NCBI GenBank assembly: GCA_037142875.1
Contig: JBAWZV010000001.1
Location: 248,001 to 312,000, forward strand
Direction: 5' to 3'
Length of the DNA: 64,000 nt
Origin: PALSA-600 sp037142875
Lineage (GTDB): Bacteria > Actinomycetota > Thermoleophilia > Gaiellales > Gaiellaceae
Below the pieces are notes generated by a model. The model had not been told where the DNA came from and did not search any database. It saw nothing but the letters and a program-made list of their open reading frames with translations. Position 1 is the first letter of the stretch, and each line of letters begins with the position of its first letter. Shown one piece after another: positions 16,948 to 24,093 of this stretch. Position numbers and translations under genes: made by a program.

Positions 16948-17564
16948 GCGGCGGCTTGCGGGAAGAGGAAGAACCTGTGTGGCGAGACGTAGGCGCCGAT
17001 CTCAACCACGATCTCAAGCTTCGGCGTCAACCGAACCGACCCTGCCGGGCCCGCGTACCGTCTGCCGTCAACGTAGGCGCGCACGGAATCGGTGGATCGG
17101 AAGGAGAGGAGGCCGTGCGTCGTCAACGTCTGGCCCCAGATCGTGAAGAGGTCGGCGAGTCGGAGCGACACCCCACGGGAGACCTCGACGACGCCGGTCT
17201 GGTCGAGCGTCCGAATCGGATAGACGCACCCGCCGGGGTCGACGGCGCCGCCGACCCGCACCGACGGCGCCGCGACGCCGATCCCGGCGGGGATGACAAC
17301 GACCTGGCGATCGGCGAACAGCTCGAAGTGAATCCGAAAAGCCGGCCCGCGCGACGCGCAGCGAAGCCCCTGAACCGGCACACCCGAGGCGATCGGCGCC
17401 GGACGCGGCTTCGGCACGTAGCGCGGGCCTTGGCCGATCGGCCAGGGCCTCACCGACGGATCTGATGAGAGGCTCGTCGGCGGCGTGGCCAGTGCGAGCC
17501 CGGCAAGGGTCGAAGCGGCCACGAGTCGCCTCCGACGAGCGCCGATCACGCCCCGAGTTGTCAT
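16944..17564 (-). CDS. Hypothetical secreted protein in copper operon
   Basis: Protein of 206 residues that I do not recognise. It has an arginine-rich start and an export signal (about 10-33, RRRRLVAASTLAGLALATPP), followed by a beta-rich domain with single cysteines in GLRCASRG and GGCVYPIRT. The central VVVIPAGIGVAAPSV segment and the regular strand pattern suggest a periplasmic binding domain. The ATG at 17564 is chosen over an upstream in-frame start at 17624 because it precedes the signal directly. It is the first gene of the leftward copper operon, transcribed away from copA, so the 124-base gap must hold both promoters. Confidence 0.6.
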   Translation of the reverse strand: MTTRGVIGARRRRLVAASTLAGLALATPPTSLSSDPSVRPWPIGQGPRYVPKPRPAPIASGVPVQGLRCASRGPAFRIHFELFADRQVVVIPAGIGVAAPSVRVGGAVDPGGCVYPIRTLDQTGVVEVSRGVSLRLADLFTIWGQTLTTHGLLSFRSTDSVRAYVDGRRYAGPAGSVRLTPKLEIVVEIGAYVSPHRFFLFPQAAA

Positions 17565-17615
17565 TCGTTCAGCGTAGATGATCCCCGGTTTCGGGGTCGG
17601 AACCCGCCTGGTACG

Positions 17616-17632
17616 ATACTCCACAGGGGTAT
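17616..17632. promoter_or_regulatory. CsoR-like copper operator upstream of copA
   Basis: The 17-base element ATACTCCACAGGGGTAT is an imperfect palindrome with arms ATACxCC and GGxGTAT around three central bases. This matches the general look of CsoR operators (ATACCCC/GGGGTAT arms) that control copper ATPase genes in actinobacteria. It sits 57 bases before the copA start in the gap shared with the divergent copper operon. No csoR gene is in the window, so the regulator would be encoded elsewhere. The match is by eye. Confidence 0.55.
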
Positions 17633-17650
17633 ATGAGGCGAGAGATCAAG

Positions 17651-17689
17651 ATGGGAACGCTCGTCGAGGCGCCCTGCGGGGCAGCCTGA
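17651..17689 (+). other. Possible 12-codon leader peptide coupled to copA
   Basis: An ATG at 17651 opens a 12-residue frame, MGTLVEAPCGAA, ending in a TGA whose last base is the first base of the copA ATG (TGATG). A purine-rich GAGGCGAGAG lies about ten bases upstream and could serve as its ribosome site, whereas copA itself has only a weak GGGG-type site. The arrangement would couple copA translation to the short peptide. It could also be chance. Confidence 0.3.
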
Positions 17690-19800
17690 TGGCCGCCGCG
17701 GTCGACCCGGCCACGACCGAGCTCCGGCTCGCCCTCGACGGGATGACCTGCGCGTCGTGCGCTGTCCGGATCGAACGGAAGCTCAACGGCATCCCGGGCG
17801 TGGAGGCAAGCGTGAATCTCGCAACCGAGCAGGCGACTGTCCGCCTGAGCGACATCGTCTCCGTCGAGACGCTGGTCGGAGCCGTCGAGGACGCCGGGTA
17901 CCACGCGACCGTGGCCCACGACGTCTCGGCCGCCGCCGGCGAACACCAGCTCGGCGCGCTCGATCGACGCCTTGCCCTAGCGATCGTCCTCGCCGTCCCC
18001 GTGGCGCTCATCGAGATGGTCGGGCCGCTGCGGTTCGGCTACTCGGAGTGGGTTGCGCTCGCGCTGTCGACTCCGGTCGTCTTCGTCGCGGGCTACGGGT
18101 TCCATCGTGCTGCGATCCGGATGGCGCGCCGTGGCGGGGCCTCGATGGACACGCTGATCTCACTCGGCACGCTGACGGCCTGGGTCTGGTCGGCGGGAGT
18201 CGTCGCAGCCGGGACAGGTGGCGACACCTACTTCGATGTAGCGACCGTCGTGACGGCGCTGATCCTGCTCGGACGACGTCTCGAGGCCGGTGCCCGCGCG
18301 CGCTCGTCGCAGGCGATCCGAACGCTCCTCGAGCTTGGCGCCAAGGAGGCGACGCTCCTGCGTGACGGCGTCGAACAGGCAGTTCCGATCGCGGATCTTC
18401 GGCGGGGCGACCTCTTCGTCGTCCGACCCGGCGAGAAGATCGCAACCGACGGGTCGGTCGTCGAAGGTGAGTCGGCCGTGGACGCCTCACTCCTCACCGG
18501 CGAGCCTGCACCGGTCGAGGTCGTACCCGGCGATGACGTCGCAGGCGCCACCTTCAACACCTACGGGCGGCTCGTCGTGCGCGCGACCAGGGTGGGAGCC
18601 GACACGGCGCTCGCCCAGATCGCACGCCTCGTTGACGAGGCCCAGTCGGGTAAGGCGCCTGTCCAGCGCCTCGCCGATCGCGTCTCCGGCGTGTTCGTCC
18701 CGGCCGTCATCGGCGTATCACTCGTCACCCTCGTCGTGCGTCTTGCAATCGGCGACCCGGTCGGAGCAAGCGTCACGGCCGCCGTTGCGGTTCTCATCGT
18801 CGCCTGCCCCTGCGCGCTCGGCCTCGCGACGCCGACCGCGTTGATGGTCGGGACGGGCCGCGGCGCACAGCTCGGCATCCTGATCCGCGGGCCGGAGATC
18901 CTCGAGCAGACCCGGCGGATCGGCACGATCGTCCTCGACAAGACCGGCACGATCACAACCGGCCGCATGACCCTGACAGGCGTCGAGCCGATCGGCGACG
19001 CCGACCCGGCCGAGATCCTGAGGCTGGCGGGCGCTGTCGAGAGCGCTTCGGAACATCCCATCGCACGCGCAGTCGCTGCTGCCGCCCGGGCTGCGTCACC
19101 GGAGCTCCCGGCCGTCACCGGGTTTCGCAGCCTCCCGGGTGTCGGCGTCCGTGGCATCGTCGAGGGCCACGAGGTCGAGGTTGGATCGAGCGGTGGTGCA
19201 GTCACCGTGGGTTGGGACGGCACGCCTCGCGGCAGGCTGCTGCTGACCGACTCGGTCAAGAGCTCGAGCGCGCTCGCCGTCGCCGAGCTGAAGGCCCTCG
19301 GGCTCACCCCGGTGCTCCTGACAGGCGACTCGATCGAGACGGCCCGGCGCGTCGCCGACGAGGTCGGGATCACAGTCGTTCTCGCCGAGGTCTCCCCGGC
19401 GCAGAAGGCGGCGGAGGTCGAGCGCCTCCAGGCAGCCGGCGAGATCGTCGCCATGGTCGGCGACGGTGTCAACGATGCACCGGCACTCGCCCGCGCCGAC
19501 CTCGGCCTGGCGATCGGCACCGGCACGGACGTCGCGATCGAGGCGTCCGACCTCACGCTCGTCTCCGGCGACCTCCGAGCGGCCGTCGACGCGATCCGCC
19601 TGTCCCGGGCGACCCTGCGCACGATCGAAGGAAACCTCTTCTGGGCATTCGCCTACAACGTCGCGATGATCCCGCTCGCCGCGGCCGGGGTCCTCGACCC
19701 GATGATCGCGGCTGCGGCGATGGCCGCGTCAAGCCTCTTCGTGGTCGGCAACAGCCTCCGGCTCCGGGGCTTCCGGAGCGTCCGCGACGTTAGGTCGTAG
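17689..19800 (+). CDS. copA: Copper-exporting P1B-type ATPase CopA
   Basis: Heavy-metal ATPase of 703 residues that pumps Cu(I) out of the cytoplasm. It has one N-terminal HMA domain with GMTCASC (Cys21, Cys24), membrane helices, the TGEP actuator motif, the transport motif CPC (Cys373-Cys375) in ACPCALGLATP, the phosphorylated Asp417 in DKTGTIT, the SEHPIA histidine loop and the hinge GDGVNDAP. All catalytic residues are present. The ATG at 17689 is chosen because the HMA domain starts about 15 residues later; the upstream frame crosses the operator. Its 3' end overlaps the convergent small gene by 11 bases. The operator-like element suggests copper induction. Confidence 0.95.
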   Translation: MAAAVDPATTELRLALDGMTCASCAVRIERKLNGIPGVEASVNLATEQATVRLSDIVSVETLVGAVEDAGYHATVAHDVSAAAGEHQLGALDRRLALAIVLAVPVALIEMVGPLRFGYSEWVALALSTPVVFVAGYGFHRAAIRMARRGGASMDTLISLGTLTAWVWSAGVVAAGTGGDTYFDVATVVTALILLGRRLEAGARARSSQAIRTLLELGAKEATLLRDGVEQAVPIADLRRGDLFVVRPGEKIATDGSVVEGESAVDASLLTGEPAPVEVVPGDDVAGATFNTYGRLVVRATRVGADTALAQIARLVDEAQSGKAPVQRLADRVSGVFVPAVIGVSLVTLVVRLAIGDPVGASVTAAVAVLIVACPCALGLATPTALMVGTGRGAQLGILIRGPEILEQTRRIGTIVLDKTGTITTGRMTLTGVEPIGDADPAEILRLAGAVESASEHPIARAVAAAARAASPELPAVTGFRSLPGVGVRGIVEGHEVEVGSSGGAVTVGWDGTPRGRLLLTDSVKSSSALAVAELKALGLTPVLLTGDSIETARRVADEVGITVVLAEVSPAQKAAEVERLQAAGEIVAMVGDGVNDAPALARADLGLAIGTGTDVAIEASDLTLVSGDLRAAVDAIRLSRATLRTIEGNLFWAFAYNVAMIPLAAAGVLDPMIAAAAMAASSLFVVGNSLRLRGFRSVRDVRS

Positions 19801-20092
19801 CGGGCGGATCGACGACGACGACCGGGATGAGCGTCGCAACCGTGCGGCGCCCGCCGCTCTCGTAGATCACGTCAACGGAGTCGTTCTTGCGGTACGTCCC
19901 GGCGATCCCGAGAGCGATCGACGCCCAGCGCACGAAGCCGAGCTTTCCCTCCTGCTCGATCGTCCGTGTGAAGAAGAGGCTCTGCCCGATCCGCTCGTAG
20001 TCGGCGCCCTCTGTCTGGGGCACGCCACTGACGAACACCTCGAAAGTGCCGGTCACCTGCGGGGGCAGGTCAACACGCGTTCTCGTCTCCAC
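19790..20092 (-). CDS. Hypothetical conserved small protein
   Basis: A frame of 100 residues with good codon usage, GTG start at 20092 or possibly 20056. The sequence is mostly beta and charged, with FEVFVSGVPQTEGADYERIG and LFFTRTIEQEGKLGFVRW, no signal peptide and no membrane segment. I do not recognise a family, but the phrase-like FVSGVPQTEGADYE suggests a small beta-sandwich protein. It overlaps the copA 3' end by 11 bases and its start is only 10 bases from the divergent ctaC start, so one of the promoters must lie inside the other gene. Confidence 0.6.
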   Translation of the reverse strand: METRTRVDLPPQVTGTFEVFVSGVPQTEGADYERIGQSLFFTRTIEQEGKLGFVRWASIALGIAGTYRKNDSVDVIYESGGRRTVATLIPVVVVDPPATT

Positions 20093-20102
20093 CCGCTATA
20101 CC

Positions 20103-21083
20103 ATGCCAGTTCGCGTGCTTCGGAGAGCCCATGTACTCGTGCTCACGTCCCTAGGAGCGCTCGCACTCGGGGGCGCTGCGAACGCCGGCAACGGTGGTGT
20201 GCTCCCCCTGAGCCCGCATTCACCGAACGCGCACGCCATCGGTGACATCACCCTCTTCGTCCTCGTCGTCGCGGGATCGGCTCTCCTCATCATCGAGGGT
20301 CTCCTCGTCGCCATCGTGCTGCGCTACCGCCGCGGAGCCCGCGCGCGCACCGCCGACGGCCCGCAGATCCGGGGCGCAGGACGCCTCAGCATCGCCTCGG
20401 CCGTCGTGCCGGTCGTCATCCTGGCCGGGATCGCGACCTACGCCATCACGCGCCTCCCGGATGTCACCGACGCGCCCGCCACGGGGGCGGCCGCCCAGAC
20501 GACGATCACGGTCGAGGGACGCCAGTTCTACTGGCTCTTCCGCTACCCGAACGGCGCTGTCTCGGTCGGCACGATGATTGCCCCGGCCGGCGAGGTCGTC
20601 GTCGAGAAGGTCGTCTCTGCAGACGGCGACGTGGCGCACGGCTGGTTCGTGCCCGCGCTCGGCGGCCGCACCGATGCCATCCCCGGCCGGACGAACACGA
20701 CCTGGTTCAAAGCCCCCACAGGCAGCTATGTCGCGCGCTGCACCGAGCTCTGCGGGATCCAGCACGCGAAGATGAGCGCCCGGATCCATGTCGTCCCCCG
20801 GGTCGCCTACGAGGCGTTCATCGCAAGACGCCTCAGCGAGGCCTCCGGTGTCGCGCTCGGCAAGGAGGAGTTCGACAACGTCTGCGCAACCTGCCACCGC
20901 ATGGACAGCACGTTCGTCGGCCCAGCGCTCGGTGCGAACCCGGCACTGATGACGCGCGGCAACCTCACCAAGATCCTGCGCGAGGGAATCGGCCAGATGC
21001 CTGCATCCGGAAGCGACTGGACAGACGACCAGCTCGCAGCCCTCTCGGCCTACACCGACACCTTGAAGGGCGTCCGTGGATAG
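20103..21083 (+). CDS. ctaC: Cytochrome c oxidase subunit II, caa3 type with C-terminal cytochrome c
   Basis: Subunit II of 326 residues: signal or anchor helix, a second helix (about 55-80), a CuA domain and a C-terminal cytochrome c. The CuA site is complete: DVAHGWFVP supplies the His, and CTELCGIQHAKM gives Cys213, Cys217, His221 and Met224. The cytochrome c domain has CATCH at 261-265 with Met299 in GIGQMP as the likely axial ligand. It therefore takes electrons directly, as in caa3 oxidases. The ATG at 20103 precedes the signal-like stretch. The stop overlaps the subunit I start by eight bases. Its intact sites contrast with the altered subunit I. Confidence 0.94.
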   Translation: MPVRVLRRAHVLVLTSLGALALGGAANAGNGGVLPLSPHSPNAHAIGDITLFVLVVAGSALLIIEGLLVAIVLRYRRGARARTADGPQIRGAGRLSIASAVVPVVILAGIATYAITRLPDVTDAPATGAAAQTTITVEGRQFYWLFRYPNGAVSVGTMIAPAGEVVVEKVVSADGDVAHGWFVPALGGRTDAIPGRTNTTWFKAPTGSYVARCTELCGIQHAKMSARIHVVPRVAYEAFIARRLSEASGVALGKEEFDNVCATCHRMDSTFVGPALGANPALMTRGNLTKILREGIGQMPASGSDWTDDQLAALSAYTDTLKGVRG

Positions 21084-22722
21084 TCACCGCGAACAGGTCG
21101 TCGTCCCGTACAGCGCCGACTGGCGTCTTGGCCGCTGGACGGCCTGGCTGACGACGACCGACCACAAGCGACTCGGTCGGCTCACGATCTTCACCGCTCT
21201 CGGCTTCTTCGTGATCGGTGGTCTCCTCGCGCTGCTCATGCGCACCCAGCTCGCACGGCCCCACCAGACGTTCCTGACCCGCGGCCCGTACAACGAGGTG
21301 CTCACGATCCACGGCACGACGATGGTCTTCCTGGTCGTCATTCCTATCTTCGCCGGGCTCGGCACCTACCTCGTCCCGCTGATGATCGGCGCGCGGCAGC
21401 TCGCGTTCCCGCGGCTGAACGCGCTTGCCTACTGGCTCTACGTCTTCGGTGGTGTCGTCCTTTACTCGAGCTTCCTCGCAAAGGGCGGTGCCCCGCAGAA
21501 CGGCTGGACGTCGGATGCGCCCCTGGCAACGCTTGCGCCGTCGGGCCGCGGCCAGGACCTCTGGCTGCTCTCCCTGGAGGTTCTCACCCTCGCCTCCCTC
21601 GCAAACGCCATCAACCTGATCGTGACCGTCCGCAACATGCGCGCGCGTGGAATGACTCTTGGCCGCGTCCCGCTCTTTGTCTGGTCGATGGTCTCCTACG
21701 CAGGCTTGCTGCTCGTCACACTGCCGATCCTCGCCGGCGGCCTGACGATGATGCTGCTCGACCGGCGCGCCGGCACCCACTTCTTCGATGCAGCCCACGG
21801 CGGCAGCCCGATCCTCTACCGGCACATCTTCTGGTTCTTCGCACACCCCGCCGTCTACCTGATGCTCCTGCCCGCGATGGGAATCGTCTCCGAGGTTATC
21901 CCGGTCTTCTCGCGCAAGCCGATCTTCGGCCACCGCCCCGTCGCGCTCTCGACGATCGCAATCGCCGCACTCGCACTCATCGGCTTCGGCCAACATGTCT
22001 TCGCGACCGGGATGCCCGTCGGCCTCGACACGTTCTTCATGATCACGTCGCTCGCTGTAGCCGCGCCGATCGGCGTCAAGATCTTCAACTGGCTCGCGAC
22101 GCTCTGGCGCGGGAACATCTCGTTCGACACGCCGATGCTCTGGGCCGTCGGCTTCGTGGGCGTGTTCGCGTTCGGCGGGCTCTCCACGATCTTCCTCGCC
22201 GTGCCCCCGATCTCCCGGGAGCTGAGCGGCACAGCGTTCGCCTCGGCGAACCTCCACTACGTCCTCTTCGGCGGGTCGTTCTTCGGAATCTTCGCCGGCC
22301 TGACGTACTGGTGGCCCAAGATCTTCGGCAAGAAACTCGACGAGAAGCTCGGTGCGGCGCACTTCTGGCTCGTCTTCGTCGGATTCAATCTTGCGTTCTT
22401 CCCGCAACATCTTCTCGGACTCCTCGGGATGCCAAGCCGGGTCTACACGTACGATCCTGGTGGTATCTGGGAGGCGTACAACATGATCTCGACCATCGGC
22501 TCGTTCCTCATCGCGCTTGGAATGCTCGTCTTCGCGGCCAATGTGGCCAGGACGACGCGCGTCGGCGTGCGCGCCGGGAACGATCCGTGGCTCGCCGACA
22601 CGCTCGAGTGGTACGCAACATCGCCGCCCTCACCCTGGAACTTCGACCAGGTTCCGTTCGTCTCGAGCGCCCGGCCGCTGCGCGACGTGCGCCGTCGGCT
22701 GACACGCGAGGGGCAGCGTTGA
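21076..22722 (+). CDS. ctaD: Heme-copper oxidase subunit I with altered catalytic site
   Basis: Polytopic protein of 548 residues clearly of the subunit I fold: FPRLNALAYW, HPAVY, GVKIFNW and FAGLTYWWPK align without gaps to the family. The low-spin heme ligands remain (His79 in TIHGTTM, His394 in NLHYV), as do one CuB ligand and its partner Tyr (His257, Tyr261) and the K-channel Lys335. However, the CuB His-His reads Gln306-His307, the high-spin heme His is Asn392, the D-channel Asp is Gln108, and HPEVY is HPAVY (Ala259) without the alternative Tyr-Ser of A2 oxidases (Phe-Ala here). The Mg-site His-Asp is Ser-Gly, and GMPRR is GMPSR. Oxygen reduction is therefore doubtful. GTG start inside ctaC; no subunit III follows. 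Confidence 0.88.
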   Translation: MDSHREQVVVPYSADWRLGRWTAWLTTTDHKRLGRLTIFTALGFFVIGGLLALLMRTQLARPHQTFLTRGPYNEVLTIHGTTMVFLVVIPIFAGLGTYLVPLMIGARQLAFPRLNALAYWLYVFGGVVLYSSFLAKGGAPQNGWTSDAPLATLAPSGRGQDLWLLSLEVLTLASLANAINLIVTVRNMRARGMTLGRVPLFVWSMVSYAGLLLVTLPILAGGLTMMLLDRRAGTHFFDAAHGGSPILYRHIFWFFAHPAVYLMLLPAMGIVSEVIPVFSRKPIFGHRPVALSTIAIAALALIGFGQHVFATGMPVGLDTFFMITSLAVAAPIGVKIFNWLATLWRGNISFDTPMLWAVGFVGVFAFGGLSTIFLAVPPISRELSGTAFASANLHYVLFGGSFFGIFAGLTYWWPKIFGKKLDEKLGAAHFWLVFVGFNLAFFPQHLLGLLGMPSRVYTYDPGGIWEAYNMISTIGSFLIALGMLVFAANVARTTRVGVRAGNDPWLADTLEWYATSPPSPWNFDQVPFVSSARPLRDVRRRLTREGQR

Positions 22723-23927
22723 TCGGCCCCTGGGGGCGCATCCTCGCGCTCGGAGCAGTTGCCGGTACGGGGCTCGCCGTGATCTCGGGTGCCGGCGACT
22801 GGGGAACCGCTCATCAGCTCCTCGCCGCCCTTGCACTCCCACCGCTCGCCGGCCTCGTCATCCTTGCGTGGGTCTCTGCCCGAACGCTGCTTCCGTCTGC
22901 CACAAGCGCTCTCATCCTCTTCGGCATCGCCGCCGGCCTGACCGGGCGGAGCGTCCATCTGACGGCCTCCGCACTCGCATTCGCAGCGACCACGTGGGTC
23001 TGCGTCCTCGCGTTCCGCGGCGTCACGCTCAAGTCTCTCCGCCCGGGCCGTCGGCCGGTCGAGGCCGACACCGCCCGCGACTACCTCACGCTGACGAAGC
23101 CCCGTGTCATGTCGCTCCTGCTCCTCACAGGCGGTGCAGCGGTCTTCGTCGGAGCCTCTGGCGTTCCCAACTGGGGCGTGTTTGCAGTCACGATGATCGG
23201 CCTGGCGCTCGCCTGCGGCGGCGCCGGGACGTTCAACCACTACCTCGACCGCGACATCGACCAGCTGATGGGCGAGCGCACTGCGCGACGCCCGGTTGCC
23301 GCCGGCCGCATCACGCCCGTCCACGCACTCGAGTTCGGGATCGCCCTCTCGGCGCTGTCGTTCGTCCTGCTCGACTCGATCGTGAACCTGCCGACCGCAC
23401 TCCTCGCGCTCTCCGGGAACCTCTTCTACGTCTTCGTCTACACGCGCTGGCTGAAGCGGACGACAGCGCAGAACATCGTCATCGGCGGCGCCGCCGGCGC
23501 CGTGCCGCCGCTCGTGGGCTACGCCTCGGCATCCGGCCATCTCGGCTGGGGCGCGCTCGTGATGTTCGGCATCGTCTTCCTCTGGACGCCGCCGCACTTC
23601 TGGGCGCTCGCGCTGATGATCAAGGAGCACTACGCGAACGCCGACGTGCCGATGCTGCCGAACACCCACGGCGACCGTGCGACCGCGCGCCAGATCGTCT
23701 GGTACACGATCGCTCTCGTCGCCGCGACCCTCGTCCCGGTCGCGTTCGGAGTCTTCGGTCTCGTCTATGGGGTCGCCGCCCTGCTGCTCGGCGGCGTGTT
23801 CGCCTGGATGGCGTACGCGCTCTGGCGGGAGACGACGCGGCCGCGTGCGGTCAGCCTCTTCCACTACTCGATGATCTACCTCGCGCTCCTCTTCGTCGCG
23901 ATGGCGCTCGACGCCGTCCTCGTCTAG
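22719..23927 (+). CDS. ctaB: Protoheme IX farnesyltransferase with N-terminal four-helix heme A synthase-like extension
   Basis: Protein of 402 residues, about 100 longer than usual CtaB. The core from about residue 118 is heme O synthase: LTLTKPRVM, the prenyl-diphosphate motif NHYLDRDID (Asn173 to Asp181), and YTRWLKRTTAQN with GGAAGAVPP. It adds a farnesyl group to heme B in the membrane. The first 105 residues form four hydrophobic segments with His32 in segment 2 (TAHQLLAALAL) and His80 in segment 4 (SVHLTASALAF), the layout of half a CtaA heme A synthase. The conserved Glu three residues before the first His is not seen. The TTG start overlaps the ctaD stop (TTGA); the longer frame upstream lies antisense-like within ctaD. 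Confidence 0.9.
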   Translation: MIGPWGRILALGAVAGTGLAVISGAGDWGTAHQLLAALALPPLAGLVILAWVSARTLLPSATSALILFGIAAGLTGRSVHLTASALAFAATTWVCVLAFRGVTLKSLRPGRRPVEADTARDYLTLTKPRVMSLLLLTGGAAVFVGASGVPNWGVFAVTMIGLALACGGAGTFNHYLDRDIDQLMGERTARRPVAAGRITPVHALEFGIALSALSFVLLDSIVNLPTALLALSGNLFYVFVYTRWLKRTTAQNIVIGGAAGAVPPLVGYASASGHLGWGALVMFGIVFLWTPPHFWALALMIKEHYANADVPMLPNTHGDRATARQIVWYTIALVAATLVPVAFGVFGLVYGVAALLLGGVFAWMAYALWRETTRPRAVSLFHYSMIYLALLFVAMALDAVLV

Positions 23928-24085
23928 TGGCGCGACCCGCGCCTCCGGAGGCGCTCTACAACGCGATCGTGCCGGGGCCGACGCTGTCGCGTCGCAACCT
24001 CCGCTGGGCCTGGTCGCTCACCGCCGTCTTCGTCGTCCTGTTCGCCGGGACGATCGCCGCCGGGCTTCTCGTTCACGCGAGCTAG
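23927..24085 (+). CDS. Small single-helix membrane protein in oxidase operon
   Basis: Protein of 52 residues starting at a GTG that shares a base with the ctaB stop (TAGTG). A proline-rich cytoplasmic start (ARPAPPEALYN) leads to one transmembrane helix, WAWSLTAVFVVLFAGTIAAG, and a short tail. Small helices of this kind are common accessory subunits or assembly factors of terminal oxidases, and its tight coupling to ctaB supports such a role, but I cannot name a family. Codon usage matches its neighbours. The amidase gene follows after eight bases. Confidence 0.6.
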   Translation: MARPAPPEALYNAIVPGPTLSRRNLRWAWSLTAVFVVLFAGTIAAGLLVHAS

Positions 24086-24093
24086 CGTCCCTG

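Noticed and set aside
14575..16992. An 805-codon open frame on the plus strand
   Set aside because: It lies antisense to copCD, the ycnI-like gene and the His-rich lipoprotein gene, is rich in Arg/Asp/Gly with no domain, and reflects the high GC content, which removes stop codons from shadow frames.
20096..20102. CTATACC before ctaC as a -10 box
   Set aside because: It ends one base before the start codon, so transcription from it would begin inside the gene.
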